DNA from: CAZKUR01 sp964556005
GTDB taxonomy: Bacteria; Bacteroidota; Ignavibacteria; Ignavibacteriales; Ignavibacteriaceae
Assembly: GCA_964556005.1 (NCBI GenBank)
Contig: CAZKUR010000100.1
Coordinates: 1 to 13,718 of the forward strand
Direction of reading: 5' to 3'
DNA: 13,718 bases
Shown here piece by piece: positions 8,254 to 13,718 of this stretch. A model generated the notes under the pieces. That model had not been told where the DNA came from and searched no databases. It saw only the letters and a program-made list of their open reading frames with translations. The position numbers and the translations under genes were made by a program. The first letter of the stretch is position 1; the number at the start of each line of letters is the position of its first letter.

Positions 8254-9248
8254 TAAACAAATTTATTTTTACCTGCGGTGATATAAACGGAATCGGTCCT
8301 GAAATATTAATTAAGACTTTGAATTCCGTAATTGTAAAAACATTCAACACGTTTTATGTTGCTTGTCCCAAAAATGTATTTATAGATACTTCTCTAAAAA
8401 TTCGTCCGAATTTTAAATTTACATTCATTAAAAAATTTGAAGAAGATCCGGAATTCCAGGTGCATATTATCGATATGGGCAATAAAAAATACAAATACGG
8501 CAAGCCAACTTCCGCATCCGGTAAAGTTTCATTCGATTCGATAAAAACTGCATTTAAATTGGCAAATGAAAAAAAAGTCGATGCAATTATTACGGCTCCC
8601 ATATCCAAACATGCTCTGCATTTAGCCGGGATTAATTATCCTGGCCATACCGAAATGCTTGCAGAGTGGAGCGGTACAAAAAATTTTGTGATGACTTTTC
8701 TTTCTTATAAAATGAATGCTGCAATTGCAACAATTCATCAGCCGCTTAAAAATATTCCCAGACTAATTACAAAGACTTCTTTAAAACAGAAAATAGATAT
8801 ATTAATAAGTATGCTGGAAAATGACCTTCATATCTCGGAACCGAAGATTGCTGTATTGGGACTTAATCCTCATGCCGGAGAAGAAGGTATCATTGGAAAT
8901 GAGGAAGAAAAAATTATCAAACCGGTAATTAACTCTTTTGAAAACAAAAATGTTTTTGGCCCTTTTTCACCGGATGCATTTTTCGGTAGCGGAAAGTTTA
9001 AAGATTTTAATTTGATATTCGGAATGTATCACGATCAAGCGCTTATTCCTTTTAAATTGCTGAATTTCGGTAAAGGCGTGAATTTTACAGCAGGATTGCC
9101 GTTTGTTAGAACTTCACCCGATCATGGTGTTGCTTACGATATAGCCGGGCAAATTACAGCTGATGAATCCAGCCTCATAGAAGCGTACCAGTACGCAGAT
9201 AAAATAGTTCACAATAGGAAGGAGAATGAACTTCAAAAATCTAAGTAG
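8250..9248 (+). CDS. pdxA: 4-hydroxythreonine-4-phosphate dehydrogenase
   Basis: PdxA oxidises 4-phosphohydroxy-L-threonine with NAD(P)+; the product condenses with deoxyxylulose phosphate (PdxJ) to make pyridoxine phosphate. The presence of PdxA implies the DXP-dependent vitamin B6 route. The start CGDINGIGPEI (about 9-19) is characteristic. The divalent-metal ligands line up with the E. coli enzyme: H163 (in TIHQPL), H208 (in LNPHAGE) and H261 (in GMYHDQ). YPGHTEMLA with H133 contributes to substrate binding, and RTSPDHGVAYDIAG near residues 289-302 is the C-terminal signature. The length of 332 is normal. The ATG sits in an ATGA overlap with the preceding GWxTD gene, which suggests coupled translation, since the nearest Shine-Dalgarno-like AGGAG (8226-8230) is too far away. 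A TAG stop at 9246-9248 lies inside the next gene. Confidence 0.95.
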   Translation: MINKFIFTCGDINGIGPEILIKTLNSVIVKTFNTFYVACPKNVFIDTSLKIRPNFKFTFIKKFEEDPEFQVHIIDMGNKKYKYGKPTSASGKVSFDSIKTAFKLANEKKVDAIITAPISKHALHLAGINYPGHTEMLAEWSGTKNFVMTFLSYKMNAAIATIHQPLKNIPRLITKTSLKQKIDILISMLENDLHISEPKIAVLGLNPHAGEEGIIGNEEEKIIKPVINSFENKNVFGPFSPDAFFGSGKFKDFNLIFGMYHDQALIPFKLLNFGKGVNFTAGLPFVRTSPDHGVAYDIAGQITADESSLIEAYQYADKIVHNRKENELQKSK

Positions 9249-9963
9249 AAATTATGAAAAACTTTGGATTTTTTATGATCATTTAATGCAAAACGTTAAT
9301 TACGATTTATGGGCAAAATATATTCTTAGTTTAGTAAAAGAATTTCTTCCGCCAAATCCGAAATTACTGGAACTTGCAGGCGGGAATTGCAAACTGGCTA
9401 ACCTTTTAAAAATAAATTATCCCGATATTATAGTAACGGATTTATCAAAGGAAATGCTTAATGGCGATAATGAAAGCGTTCTTCCAAAAGTTTGCTGCGA
9501 TATGAGCAGCTTGCCGTTCAATTCCAAGTTTGATTTAATCTATTCAACTTTTGATAGTATTAATTATTTAACCTCGAAGAAAAAATTGTTAAATTTCTTT
9601 TGTGAAATTCGAAAGCTGATGGATGAGAATAGTATTTTTACATTTGATGCGAGTCTTGAGAGCAATAGTTTAAAGCATGTTAAATTAGCAGAAGAAACTG
9701 GTGCTTTTAAGAATATAAGTTACCGTCATAAAAGCGAATACAGCAAGAGAAGCAGGATACATAAAAATATTTTTCATATTGAGGTAAACGGGAATGAATT
9801 TTTTTACGAAGCGCATAGGCAAAAAATTTATCCGTTCGATATTTATTTTGAAATGCTTGAGAAGGCAGGCCTTTATGCAGCTGCATGCTATGAAGCATTT
9901 TCATATAAAACAGCAAAACAAGGTTCAGACAGGATTCAATTCATTGTGAAAAGGATTTATTAA
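9226..9963 (+). CDS. Class I SAM-dependent methyltransferase, substrate unknown
   Basis: This is a 245-residue Rossmann-fold methyltransferase. An N-terminal YDHLM...YDLWAKYI segment (17-33) precedes motif I, LLELAGGNCKL (47-57), which is a variant of the usual ELGCGTG: two glycines and an Asn remain. The acidic SAM-ribose residue is in VTDLSKEML (about 69-77), and FDLIYSTFDSINYL (about 102-115) is the motif III/IV strand. The C-terminal half has beta strands typical of small-molecule methyltransferases, but nothing fixes the substrate. The start ATG at 9226 is within pdxA, giving a 23-nt overlap; the strong purine run AGGAAGGAG (9216-9224) ends just before it, and only its first part has good spacing. 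ftsE begins directly after the stop codon. It is probably co-translated with pdxA and ftsE, but no metabolic link to either is evident. Confidence 0.82.
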   Translation: MNFKNLSRNYEKLWIFYDHLMQNVNYDLWAKYILSLVKEFLPPNPKLLELAGGNCKLANLLKINYPDIIVTDLSKEMLNGDNESVLPKVCCDMSSLPFNSKFDLIYSTFDSINYLTSKKKLLNFFCEIRKLMDENSIFTFDASLESNSLKHVKLAEETGAFKNISYRHKSEYSKRSRIHKNIFHIEVNGNEFFYEAHRQKIYPFDIYFEMLEKAGLYAAACYEAFSYKTAKQGSDRIQFIVKRIY

Positions 9964-10635
9964 ATGTTAACCTTTGACGGTGTCGAGTTTAATTATCCAA
10001 ACCAGAATGTTTTTTCAGATTTGAATTTCAGCGTTGACAACGGGGAATTTACTTTTTTAATCGGTAGAAGCGGGGCAGGGAAGACAACGGTAATGCAGCT
10101 TATTTATATGAATATTCTCCCCCAAAACGGTGCAGTTTATGTCGGAGACTATGATTCCAAAACTATAAAACTGAAAGATCTCCCTTTTCTACGTAGAAAA
10201 TTAGGCGTCGTTTTCCAGGACTTTAAGCTTTTGAATGACAGAAATATTTATGACAATCTTGCTTTTGTACTCGAAGTGACTAACGCATCAAGGAAAGAAA
10301 TTAAAAGAAAAGTAAATAATGTGCTTACCGATGTTGGGTTAATACATAGACGAAAAAGCTTACCGGCTGAACTTTCAGGTGGTGAAAAACAAAGAATCGC
10401 CATTGCAAGAGCGATAATAAATGATCCATTTTTAATTTTAGCCGACGAACCAACCGGCAATCTTGACCCGCAGACTGCCGATGAAATTCTCGATATCTTA
10501 AAAAACATAAATTCAAAAGGCACAGCTATTTTGTTTGCAACTCATAACTATGGAATTGTTAAAAAAATGAATTCCAAAATTATAAAGCTGGAAAACGGTA
10601 AAGCCGTAAAAGCAGTTTTAAAATCCAGGAAGTAA
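9964..10635 (+). CDS. ftsE: FtsE-type ABC transporter ATPase
   Basis: This is an ABC ATPase of the FtsE/LolD branch. FtsE with the membrane protein FtsX controls peptidoglycan hydrolases at the division site. All motifs are intact: Walker A GRSGAGKTT (34-42), Q-loop in VVFQDFKLL (about 82-90), signature LSGGE (137-141), Walker B LILADEPTGNLD (ADEPTG at 160-165) and the switch His in ATHN (H194). The stretch PFLRRKLGVVFQDFKLLNDR is very close to FtsE proteins and unlike LolD or MacB, so I prefer ftsE. The start ATG follows the methyltransferase stop with no gap; AAAGGA lies upstream in that gene. No ftsX or other permease is adjacent: the next gene is on the other strand and its end is 4 nt away. 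An orphan ATPase for another permease remains possible. Confidence 0.85.
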   Translation: MLTFDGVEFNYPNQNVFSDLNFSVDNGEFTFLIGRSGAGKTTVMQLIYMNILPQNGAVYVGDYDSKTIKLKDLPFLRRKLGVVFQDFKLLNDRNIYDNLAFVLEVTNASRKEIKRKVNNVLTDVGLIHRRKSLPAELSGGEKQRIAIARAIINDPFLILADEPTGNLDPQTADEILDILKNINSKGTAILFATHNYGIVKKMNSKIIKLENGKAVKAVLKSRK

Positions 10636-10645
10636 TTTTTTACTT
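10630..10645. repeat. Perfect 6-bp palindrome spanning the two facing stop codons
   Basis: AAGTAA-TTTT-TTACTT covers the last Lys codon and TAA stop of the ftsE-like gene on one strand and those of adk on the other; both genes end in AAG TAA. It could form a weak hairpin in both transcripts. The symmetry partly follows from the identical terminal codons, and the stem is AT-rich, so a termination role is doubtful. Confidence 0.35.
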
Positions 10646-11293
10646 AGCCGTTTCACTTAACGATTTAAAAATATTTTCCGATACCTCATCGACGTTTCCA
10701 AGGCCATCAACATAAATTACCTTACGCGATTTCTCATAGTAATCAAGGACAGGTTTGGTCGTCGAGTTGTAAACTTTAAGCCTGTTTCTGATTACATCTT
10801 CTTTATCGTCGCTTCTTTGATATAAGCTATTTTCTGCTCCGCATGAGGGACATTTTGTAGGGTCTTCTATGTCGTTCAAGTTGAAAATATTATTGCAAAC
10901 TTTGCAGGCTCTTCTGCTGCTCAAGCGTTTTATTATTTCTTCCTCATTTGCCTGGATAGCAAGCAGCTTTACATCGTTAATATGCAGTTCAGTTAATAGT
11001 TTATCAAGCGCTTCGGCTTGAGCAACGGTGCGCGGGAAACCGTCGAGGATAAAACCGTTTCTGCATTTTTCTTGCTGCAAAGTATCTTTTATTATGCCTA
11101 TCATTATATCATCAGGAACAAGTTCTCCTTTATCCATTATTTCTTTGGCTTTTATTCCAAGCGGAGTTTTTTCTTTAACTGCTGCTCTTAAAATATCTCC
11201 GGTTGAGATATGAAGAATGTTAAATTTTGAAGATAAAATTTTTGCTTGGGTCCCTTTGCCGACTCCCGGTGCACCGAATAAAATTAATCGCAT
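10640..11293 (-). CDS. adk: Adenylate kinase, zinc-finger LID type
   Basis: Adk interconverts ATP + AMP and 2 ADP in the cytoplasm. The P-loop GAPGVGKGT is at residues 7-15, STGDILR (30-36) and GFPRT (85-89) form the AMP site, and RLSSRR (123-128) opens the LID. The LID carries a four-Cys zinc site, C130-x2-C133-x14-C148-x2-C151, as in Gram-positive and many Bacteroidota enzymes; E. coli Adk lacks it. I chose the ATG at 11293, giving 217 residues, because the protein then begins MRLILFGAPG as the family does and AAGGA stands 6 nt upstream (11300-11304). The frame stays open 19 codons further, to an ATG at 11350, but that lysine- and asparagine-rich extension is unlike the family. It lies 77 nt after tadA on the same strand and may share its transcript. 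Confidence 0.95.
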   Translation of the reverse strand: MRLILFGAPGVGKGTQAKILSSKFNILHISTGDILRAAVKEKTPLGIKAKEIMDKGELVPDDIMIGIIKDTLQQEKCRNGFILDGFPRTVAQAEALDKLLTELHINDVKLLAIQANEEEIIKRLSSRRACKVCNNIFNLNDIEDPTKCPSCGAENSLYQRSDDKEDVIRNRLKVYNSTTKPVLDYYEKSRKVIYVDGLGNVDEVSENIFKSLSETAK

Positions 11294-11370
11294 ATTAGTT
11301 CCTTTTTTATGTGCAAAATATTTATTATAATTTTTTTTATCAACCTTCAAACTAAAACTATTAAGAGAAT

Positions 11371-11838
11371 TTATATTTCGTATCTCTTTTGTTGCAAAAA
11401 TGTTTTGAGTAGCTTTTCGCTTTCCGCAATATAAATACCCGAATAAATTTTGACTTTATGATTTACTTTCCCTTCTTCTGCTAAGTTGTAAATTGAACCG
11501 CACGCACCGAACTTCGGATCATAAAGAGAGAAATAAACTGTACGAAGCCGGGAATTAAGAATTGCACCGGTGCACATAATGCACGGTTCAAGAGTAACAT
11601 AGATGTCGCATTCATTCAATCGCCAATTTTCAAGATGATTAGCTGCAGCAGTAATGGCGATCATTTCTGCATGAGCCGTAGGATCTTTTAATCTTTCAAC
11701 CTGGTTATAACCTCTTCCGATAATTTTATTTTTATGTACGACTACTGCACCGACGGGGATTTCATCTTCCTCAAATGCCTGTTCCGCCTGCTGTAATGCG
11801 GCAAACATAAACTGATATTGTTCTTCTTGAAAAAGCAT
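11371..11838 (-). CDS. tadA: tRNA-specific adenosine deaminase
   Basis: TadA deaminates the wobble adenosine A34 of tRNA-Arg(ACG) to inosine, so that one tRNA reads CGU, CGC and CGA. It is a zinc-dependent cytidine-deaminase-fold enzyme acting as a dimer. The zinc and proton-shuttle motif HAE is at 56-58 (TAHAEM) and the PCxxC motif at 85-89 (C86, C89), with E58 the catalytic Glu. EIPVGAVVV (26-34) is the typical N-terminal strand. The length of 155 is normal and the ATG at 11838 matches the family start, though the Shine-Dalgarno (AGG about 7 nt upstream) is weak. Guanine deaminases and CMP deaminases share the fold, but the spacing and the DPTAHAEM block fit TadA best. adk follows on the same strand. 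Only 34 nt separate the gene from an upstream stem-loop with a T tract. Confidence 0.9.
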   Translation of the reverse strand: MLFQEEQYQFMFAALQQAEQAFEEDEIPVGAVVVHKNKIIGRGYNQVERLKDPTAHAEMIAITAAANHLENWRLNECDIYVTLEPCIMCTGAILNSRLRTVYFSLYDPKFGACGSIYNLAEEGKVNHKVKIYSGIYIAESEKLLKTFLQQKRYEI

Positions 11839-11872
11839 CGAGGCCTAAAATTAAATTGAAAAACGGTAAATG

Positions 11873-11966
11873 AAAAAAAAAGAAAAGAGATGACATCTTT
11901 TCTTCACATCTTAATTTAATTTGAAAATAGAATGCTAATTTTTCCCGGAAAAGATATCATCCCTTT
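11873..11966 (-). terminator. Long stem-loop with T tract downstream of tRNA-Arg
   Basis: Read on the - strand, bases 11966-11948 pair with 11902-11884 over 19 bp around a 45-nt loop. After UC come nine U residues (complement of 11881-11873). Seventeen positions are Watson-Crick; the other two are G-U pairs on the - strand but A-C mismatches on the + strand, so the structure belongs to the - strand RNA. A smaller 7-bp hairpin (GAAAAGA/TCTTTTC, 11882-11902) next to the U tract can form instead. It should end the transcript of the radical SAM gene and tRNA-Arg before tadA. Confidence 0.65.
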
Positions 11967-12014
11967 ATTAGTATCTTAAGTAAATCCTAAATCAAAATTC
12001 AGCAATTAACTTTG

Positions 12015-12088
12015 TACGCCCAGAAGGATTCGAACCCTCAACCCTCAGATCCGAAGTCTGATGCTCTATCCAATTGAGCTATGGGCGC
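12015..12088 (-). tRNA. tRNA-Arg (anticodon TCG)
   Basis: The - strand folds as a complete 74-nt tRNA. The acceptor stem is GCGCCCA/TGGGCGT with a terminal G-U pair, the D-stem GCTC/GAGC, and the anticodon stem TCAGA/TCTGA around the loop CTTCGGA. The T-stem is GAGGG/CCTTC around TTCGAAT. Anticodon TCG reads CGA, for arginine. The discriminator is A and the following bases are CAAA, so CCA is not encoded and must be added. It starts 15 nt after the radical SAM gene on the same strand and is followed by a long stem-loop with a T tract. Confidence 0.96.
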
Positions 12089-12103
12089 TCCTAAATTAAA
12101 ATA

Positions 12104-13312
12104 TTAATTATGCTGCATAAATCCTTTAGGATAGGACTTTATGTTGTGCCCGAAATTTAATTGCTCTTCCATCCTGCACGACCAAACCAATTGTCCGTTC
12201 CAAACTGTTATATCGGGACAGCCGTCGCACATATTTTGTCTCCCATCCTGCAGAAAATCTACTGGTTGAATTATCATTACGGACTGATAATGAAGCTTCC
12301 TAAAAATATTTAGTGGATTTTTTAAGTAATTCGAAGCAGTCTTCCTTAGTTTTTTATCGAACGCTCCCAATAGAAGCATCGACCGTCCTTTCTGAGTATC
12401 TTTTGGCTTAGCGTAAGCAAGATAACGGTTATGAAGCATATGGTTAAAAGTCTGAACAATTTCAATACCCTTGCTTCCCATATAACCGTATATTTTATCT
12501 TTTCTTCCCATTCTTCCAGTTAAAAGCCATTTAAAGGAATCCGGTTTTTCCGATCCGTTTAAATACCCGCAAGGATCAAAATCCGGGTATTCTGTTCGCA
12601 GCAATTCAACTATTTCCTCTGCCTGTATATCAGTCCGTTCAACAGGTTCCTCATTGTATACAAGTTCGCCCATATCTATTTTTTTTGGACCGAGATAAAA
12701 ATCAACTTTATTATTATTAACAGCCCTGTACAAAATAAAAACCATTACTTGAACAATGTCGATATGTTTTTCGGCCCATTTAGCCATTGGTACTACATAT
12801 TGCATTGTGTCTTCATATACGGTAGAATTAAATGAGCATGAAATATTTCCTGCTTCTGCAAGCATCTCGGCATAATAGAGCCTTAAATCGTTTAGCTCCA
12901 ATTCGTTTTTATCCTTCCACCCGGGGCGCCCTTGTTTACTGTCAATATGAAATGTAAATCCGAAGACGCCGGCCTTCTTCAATTCCTTTAGTAATTCTTT
13001 GGTAAGAGCTAAACCATTTGTATTTAAAATCGGTTTTAAATTTCTACTCTTAACATCTTTAACTATTTCGACAACATCGGGATGAGTCAGCGGATCGCCG
13101 CCAGCGATAGAAATACCGTCGACATTTCTTAATCTGGTAAACACATCCAATTCTTCTTTTATAGCAGCTAAAGATTTATGTTTATTTTCATTTTTTCTAT
13201 AGCATCCGTCGCAACTTAGATTACATTTAGCAGTAGGTTCAAGCCACGATATTGAATTGTCTGTCATATTCCAGGGAAGTCTATAATAGTTGAGATGATT
13301 TAGTTTTAGCAT
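12104..13312 (-). CDS. Radical SAM protein with C-terminal cysteine cluster
   Basis: This 402-residue radical SAM enzyme is of unknown substrate. The SAM-cleaving [4Fe-4S] cluster motif is C30-x3-C34-x2-C37 (CNLSCDGC) with Tyr after the third Cys, and GGDP (71-74) is the SAM amino-group motif. ILNTNG (about 94-99) is the next barrel strand. The barrel ends near residue 220. The C-terminal half has no signature I know except C362-x2-C365-x13-C379 (CDGCPD ... WSCRMEE), which could bind a second Fe-S cluster together with another Cys, for example in DPCGYLNG near 248. The start ATG at 13312 has GAGGGA 4 nt upstream. tRNA-Arg lies 15 nt downstream. No precursor peptide, transporter or obvious substrate gene is nearby, so a peptide-modifying role is not supported. 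Confidence is high for the superfamily and low for any function. Confidence 0.85.
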   Translation of the reverse strand: MLKLNHLNYYRLPWNMTDNSISWLEPTAKCNLSCDGCYRKNENKHKSLAAIKEELDVFTRLRNVDGISIAGGDPLTHPDVVEIVKDVKSRNLKPILNTNGLALTKELLKELKKAGVFGFTFHIDSKQGRPGWKDKNELELNDLRLYYAEMLAEAGNISCSFNSTVYEDTMQYVVPMAKWAEKHIDIVQVMVFILYRAVNNNKVDFYLGPKKIDMGELVYNEEPVERTDIQAEEIVELLRTEYPDFDPCGYLNGSEKPDSFKWLLTGRMGRKDKIYGYMGSKGIEIVQTFNHMLHNRYLAYAKPKDTQKGRSMLLLGAFDKKLRKTASNYLKNPLNIFRKLHYQSVMIIQPVDFLQDGRQNMCDGCPDITVWNGQLVWSCRMEEQLNFGHNIKSYPKGFMQHN

Positions 13313-13510
13313 GATTCCCTCTATGAAATATTAGAATTTAATTCATATAATTATATCATTAAATTTACCGATTTCCAATCATTCTATAAAATTTTTAAGA
13401 TAAAAATTATTAAGCTTTGTAAAGCAAATAACGTATTTTCACTTAAATATTGCGGTATTAAAATATTACTATTATATTTGTTCTCGTTTTTTGATAAACA
13501 TTATATAACT

Positions 13511-13640
13511 GCGGGAATAGCTCAGCCCGTTTCGCTTTGGACGAAACGAGGTCTCGCCCGGCAAAGCCGTGGCGGATTGGTATGTCGTATTTATAATTAT
13601 CAAGGCCAAGATTAATATCATGGCAGCGATAAAAAAATAA
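13511..13640 (+). pseudogene. Broken tRNA-Gly copy interrupted in the D-loop
   Basis: GCGGGAATAGCTCAG (13511-13525) is identical to the first 15 nt of the real tRNA-Gly at 13666. A 51-nt GC-rich block follows, then TTGGTA (13577-13582), the next six bases of the tRNA D-loop. Further on, GCCAAGATTAATATCATGG (13605-13623) matches 14 of 19 bases of tRNA-Gly from the anticodon to the T-stem; all five differences are G-to-A or C-to-T, the direction expected for decay. About 10 extra bases separate these two parts, and the acceptor, anticodon and T stems can no longer pair. I see the 15-nt copy with certainty; the decayed 3' part is inference. Confidence 0.5.
13526..13576 (+). mobile_element. 51-nt palindromic insert of two hairpins
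   Basis: The block is much richer in GC than its surroundings. It contains CGTTTCG (13528-13534) pairing perfectly with CGAAACG (13542-13548) around a 7-nt loop. It also contains GCCCGGC-AAA-GCCGTGGC (13556-13573), a 7-bp stem with one bulged T. It sits between two parts of a tRNA-Gly-like sequence. From memory, similar GCCCGGCAAAGCCG-type sequence precedes GIY-YIG endonuclease genes in related bacteria, and here one frame reads on as ADWYVVFIII before drifting to a stop at 13638-13640. That resembles the first strand of a GIY-YIG domain, but no GIY, YIG or catalytic residues follow. It may be a small REP-like mobile palindrome or the head of a lost GIY-YIG element. Confidence 0.4.
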
Positions 13641-13665
13641 TGTACTTATAACATATTGTTTTCAT

Positions 13666-13718
13666 GCGGGAATAGCTCAGTTGGTAGAGCGCAACCTTGC
13701 CAAGGTTGATGTCGCGGG
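13666..13718 (+). tRNA. tRNA-Gly (anticodon GCC), partial at window end
   Basis: The first 53 nt of a tRNA are present: acceptor 5' strand GCGGGAA, D-stem GCTC/GAGC with loop AGTTGGTA, and anticodon stem CAACC/GGTTG around TTGCCAA. The variable loop ATGTC and the 5' T-stem strand GCGGG follow. Anticodon GCC reads GGC and GGU, for glycine. The window ends before the T-loop. TATAAC at 13647-13652, 13 nt upstream, could be its -10 element. Confidence 0.93.

Noticed and set aside
12104..13312. A RiPP (modified peptide) cluster around the radical SAM gene
   Set aside because: No small precursor gene, peptidase or transporter is visible on either side; the neighbours are tRNA genes and a non-coding gap.
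1..13718. A CRISPR array or tandem repeat array
   Set aside because: No regularly spaced direct repeats are present; the only notable direct repeat is the 15-nt tRNA-Gly end.

Overview
The window reads as an ordinary chromosomal stretch of an AT-rich bacterium, most likely of the Bacteroidota/Chlorobi/Ignavibacteria group. Three things point there: a secreted GWxTD-domain protein, a family I associate mainly with these phyla; an FtsE-type ATPase without an adjacent ftsX; and general codon and base use. The lineage call is inference from gene content. No gene marks a phage or plasmid.

Layout. Positions 1-255 are AT-rich and show no gene I can support. On the + strand, an unrecognised helical protein (256-1161, TTG start) lies 3 nt before a GDP-mannose-forming mannose-1-phosphate guanylyltransferase (manC-like). 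After a 155-nt gap comes a tight pyrK-pyrD-folC cluster: the two subunits of the NAD-dependent class 1B dihydroorotate dehydrogenase, then the folate/folylpolyglutamate synthase. Rho termination factor follows alone, behind a 208-nt leader with a candidate promoter and a hairpin plus T tract. After 189 nt without a gene, four + strand genes are packed together: a GWxTD protein, pdxA (vitamin B6), a small SAM-dependent methyltransferase and an ftsE-like ABC ATPase. The ftsE-like gene ends 4 nt from the end of adk, which runs the other way.

The right third is on the - strand. Read in its own direction it is: a radical SAM protein of unknown substrate (12104-13312), tRNA-Arg(TCG), a long 19-bp stem with a T tract (probable terminator), tadA (tRNA wobble deaminase) and adk (zinc-type adenylate kinase). 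tRNA-Arg and tadA lie close together, but the stem-loop separates them.

The last 200 bases are the most unusual part. A real tRNA-Gly(GCC) begins at 13666 and is cut by the window edge. About 155 nt before it, the exact first 15 nt of the same tRNA occur again, followed by a 51-nt GC-rich block made of two hairpins, and then by sequence resembling the D-loop and anticodon-to-variable region of tRNA-Gly, with G-to-A and C-to-T changes. This looks like a tRNA-Gly copy broken in its D-loop by a small palindromic element. It may alternatively be the remnant of a GIY-YIG-type element. Most of the remaining window is housekeeping, and I see no complete new multi-gene system in it.
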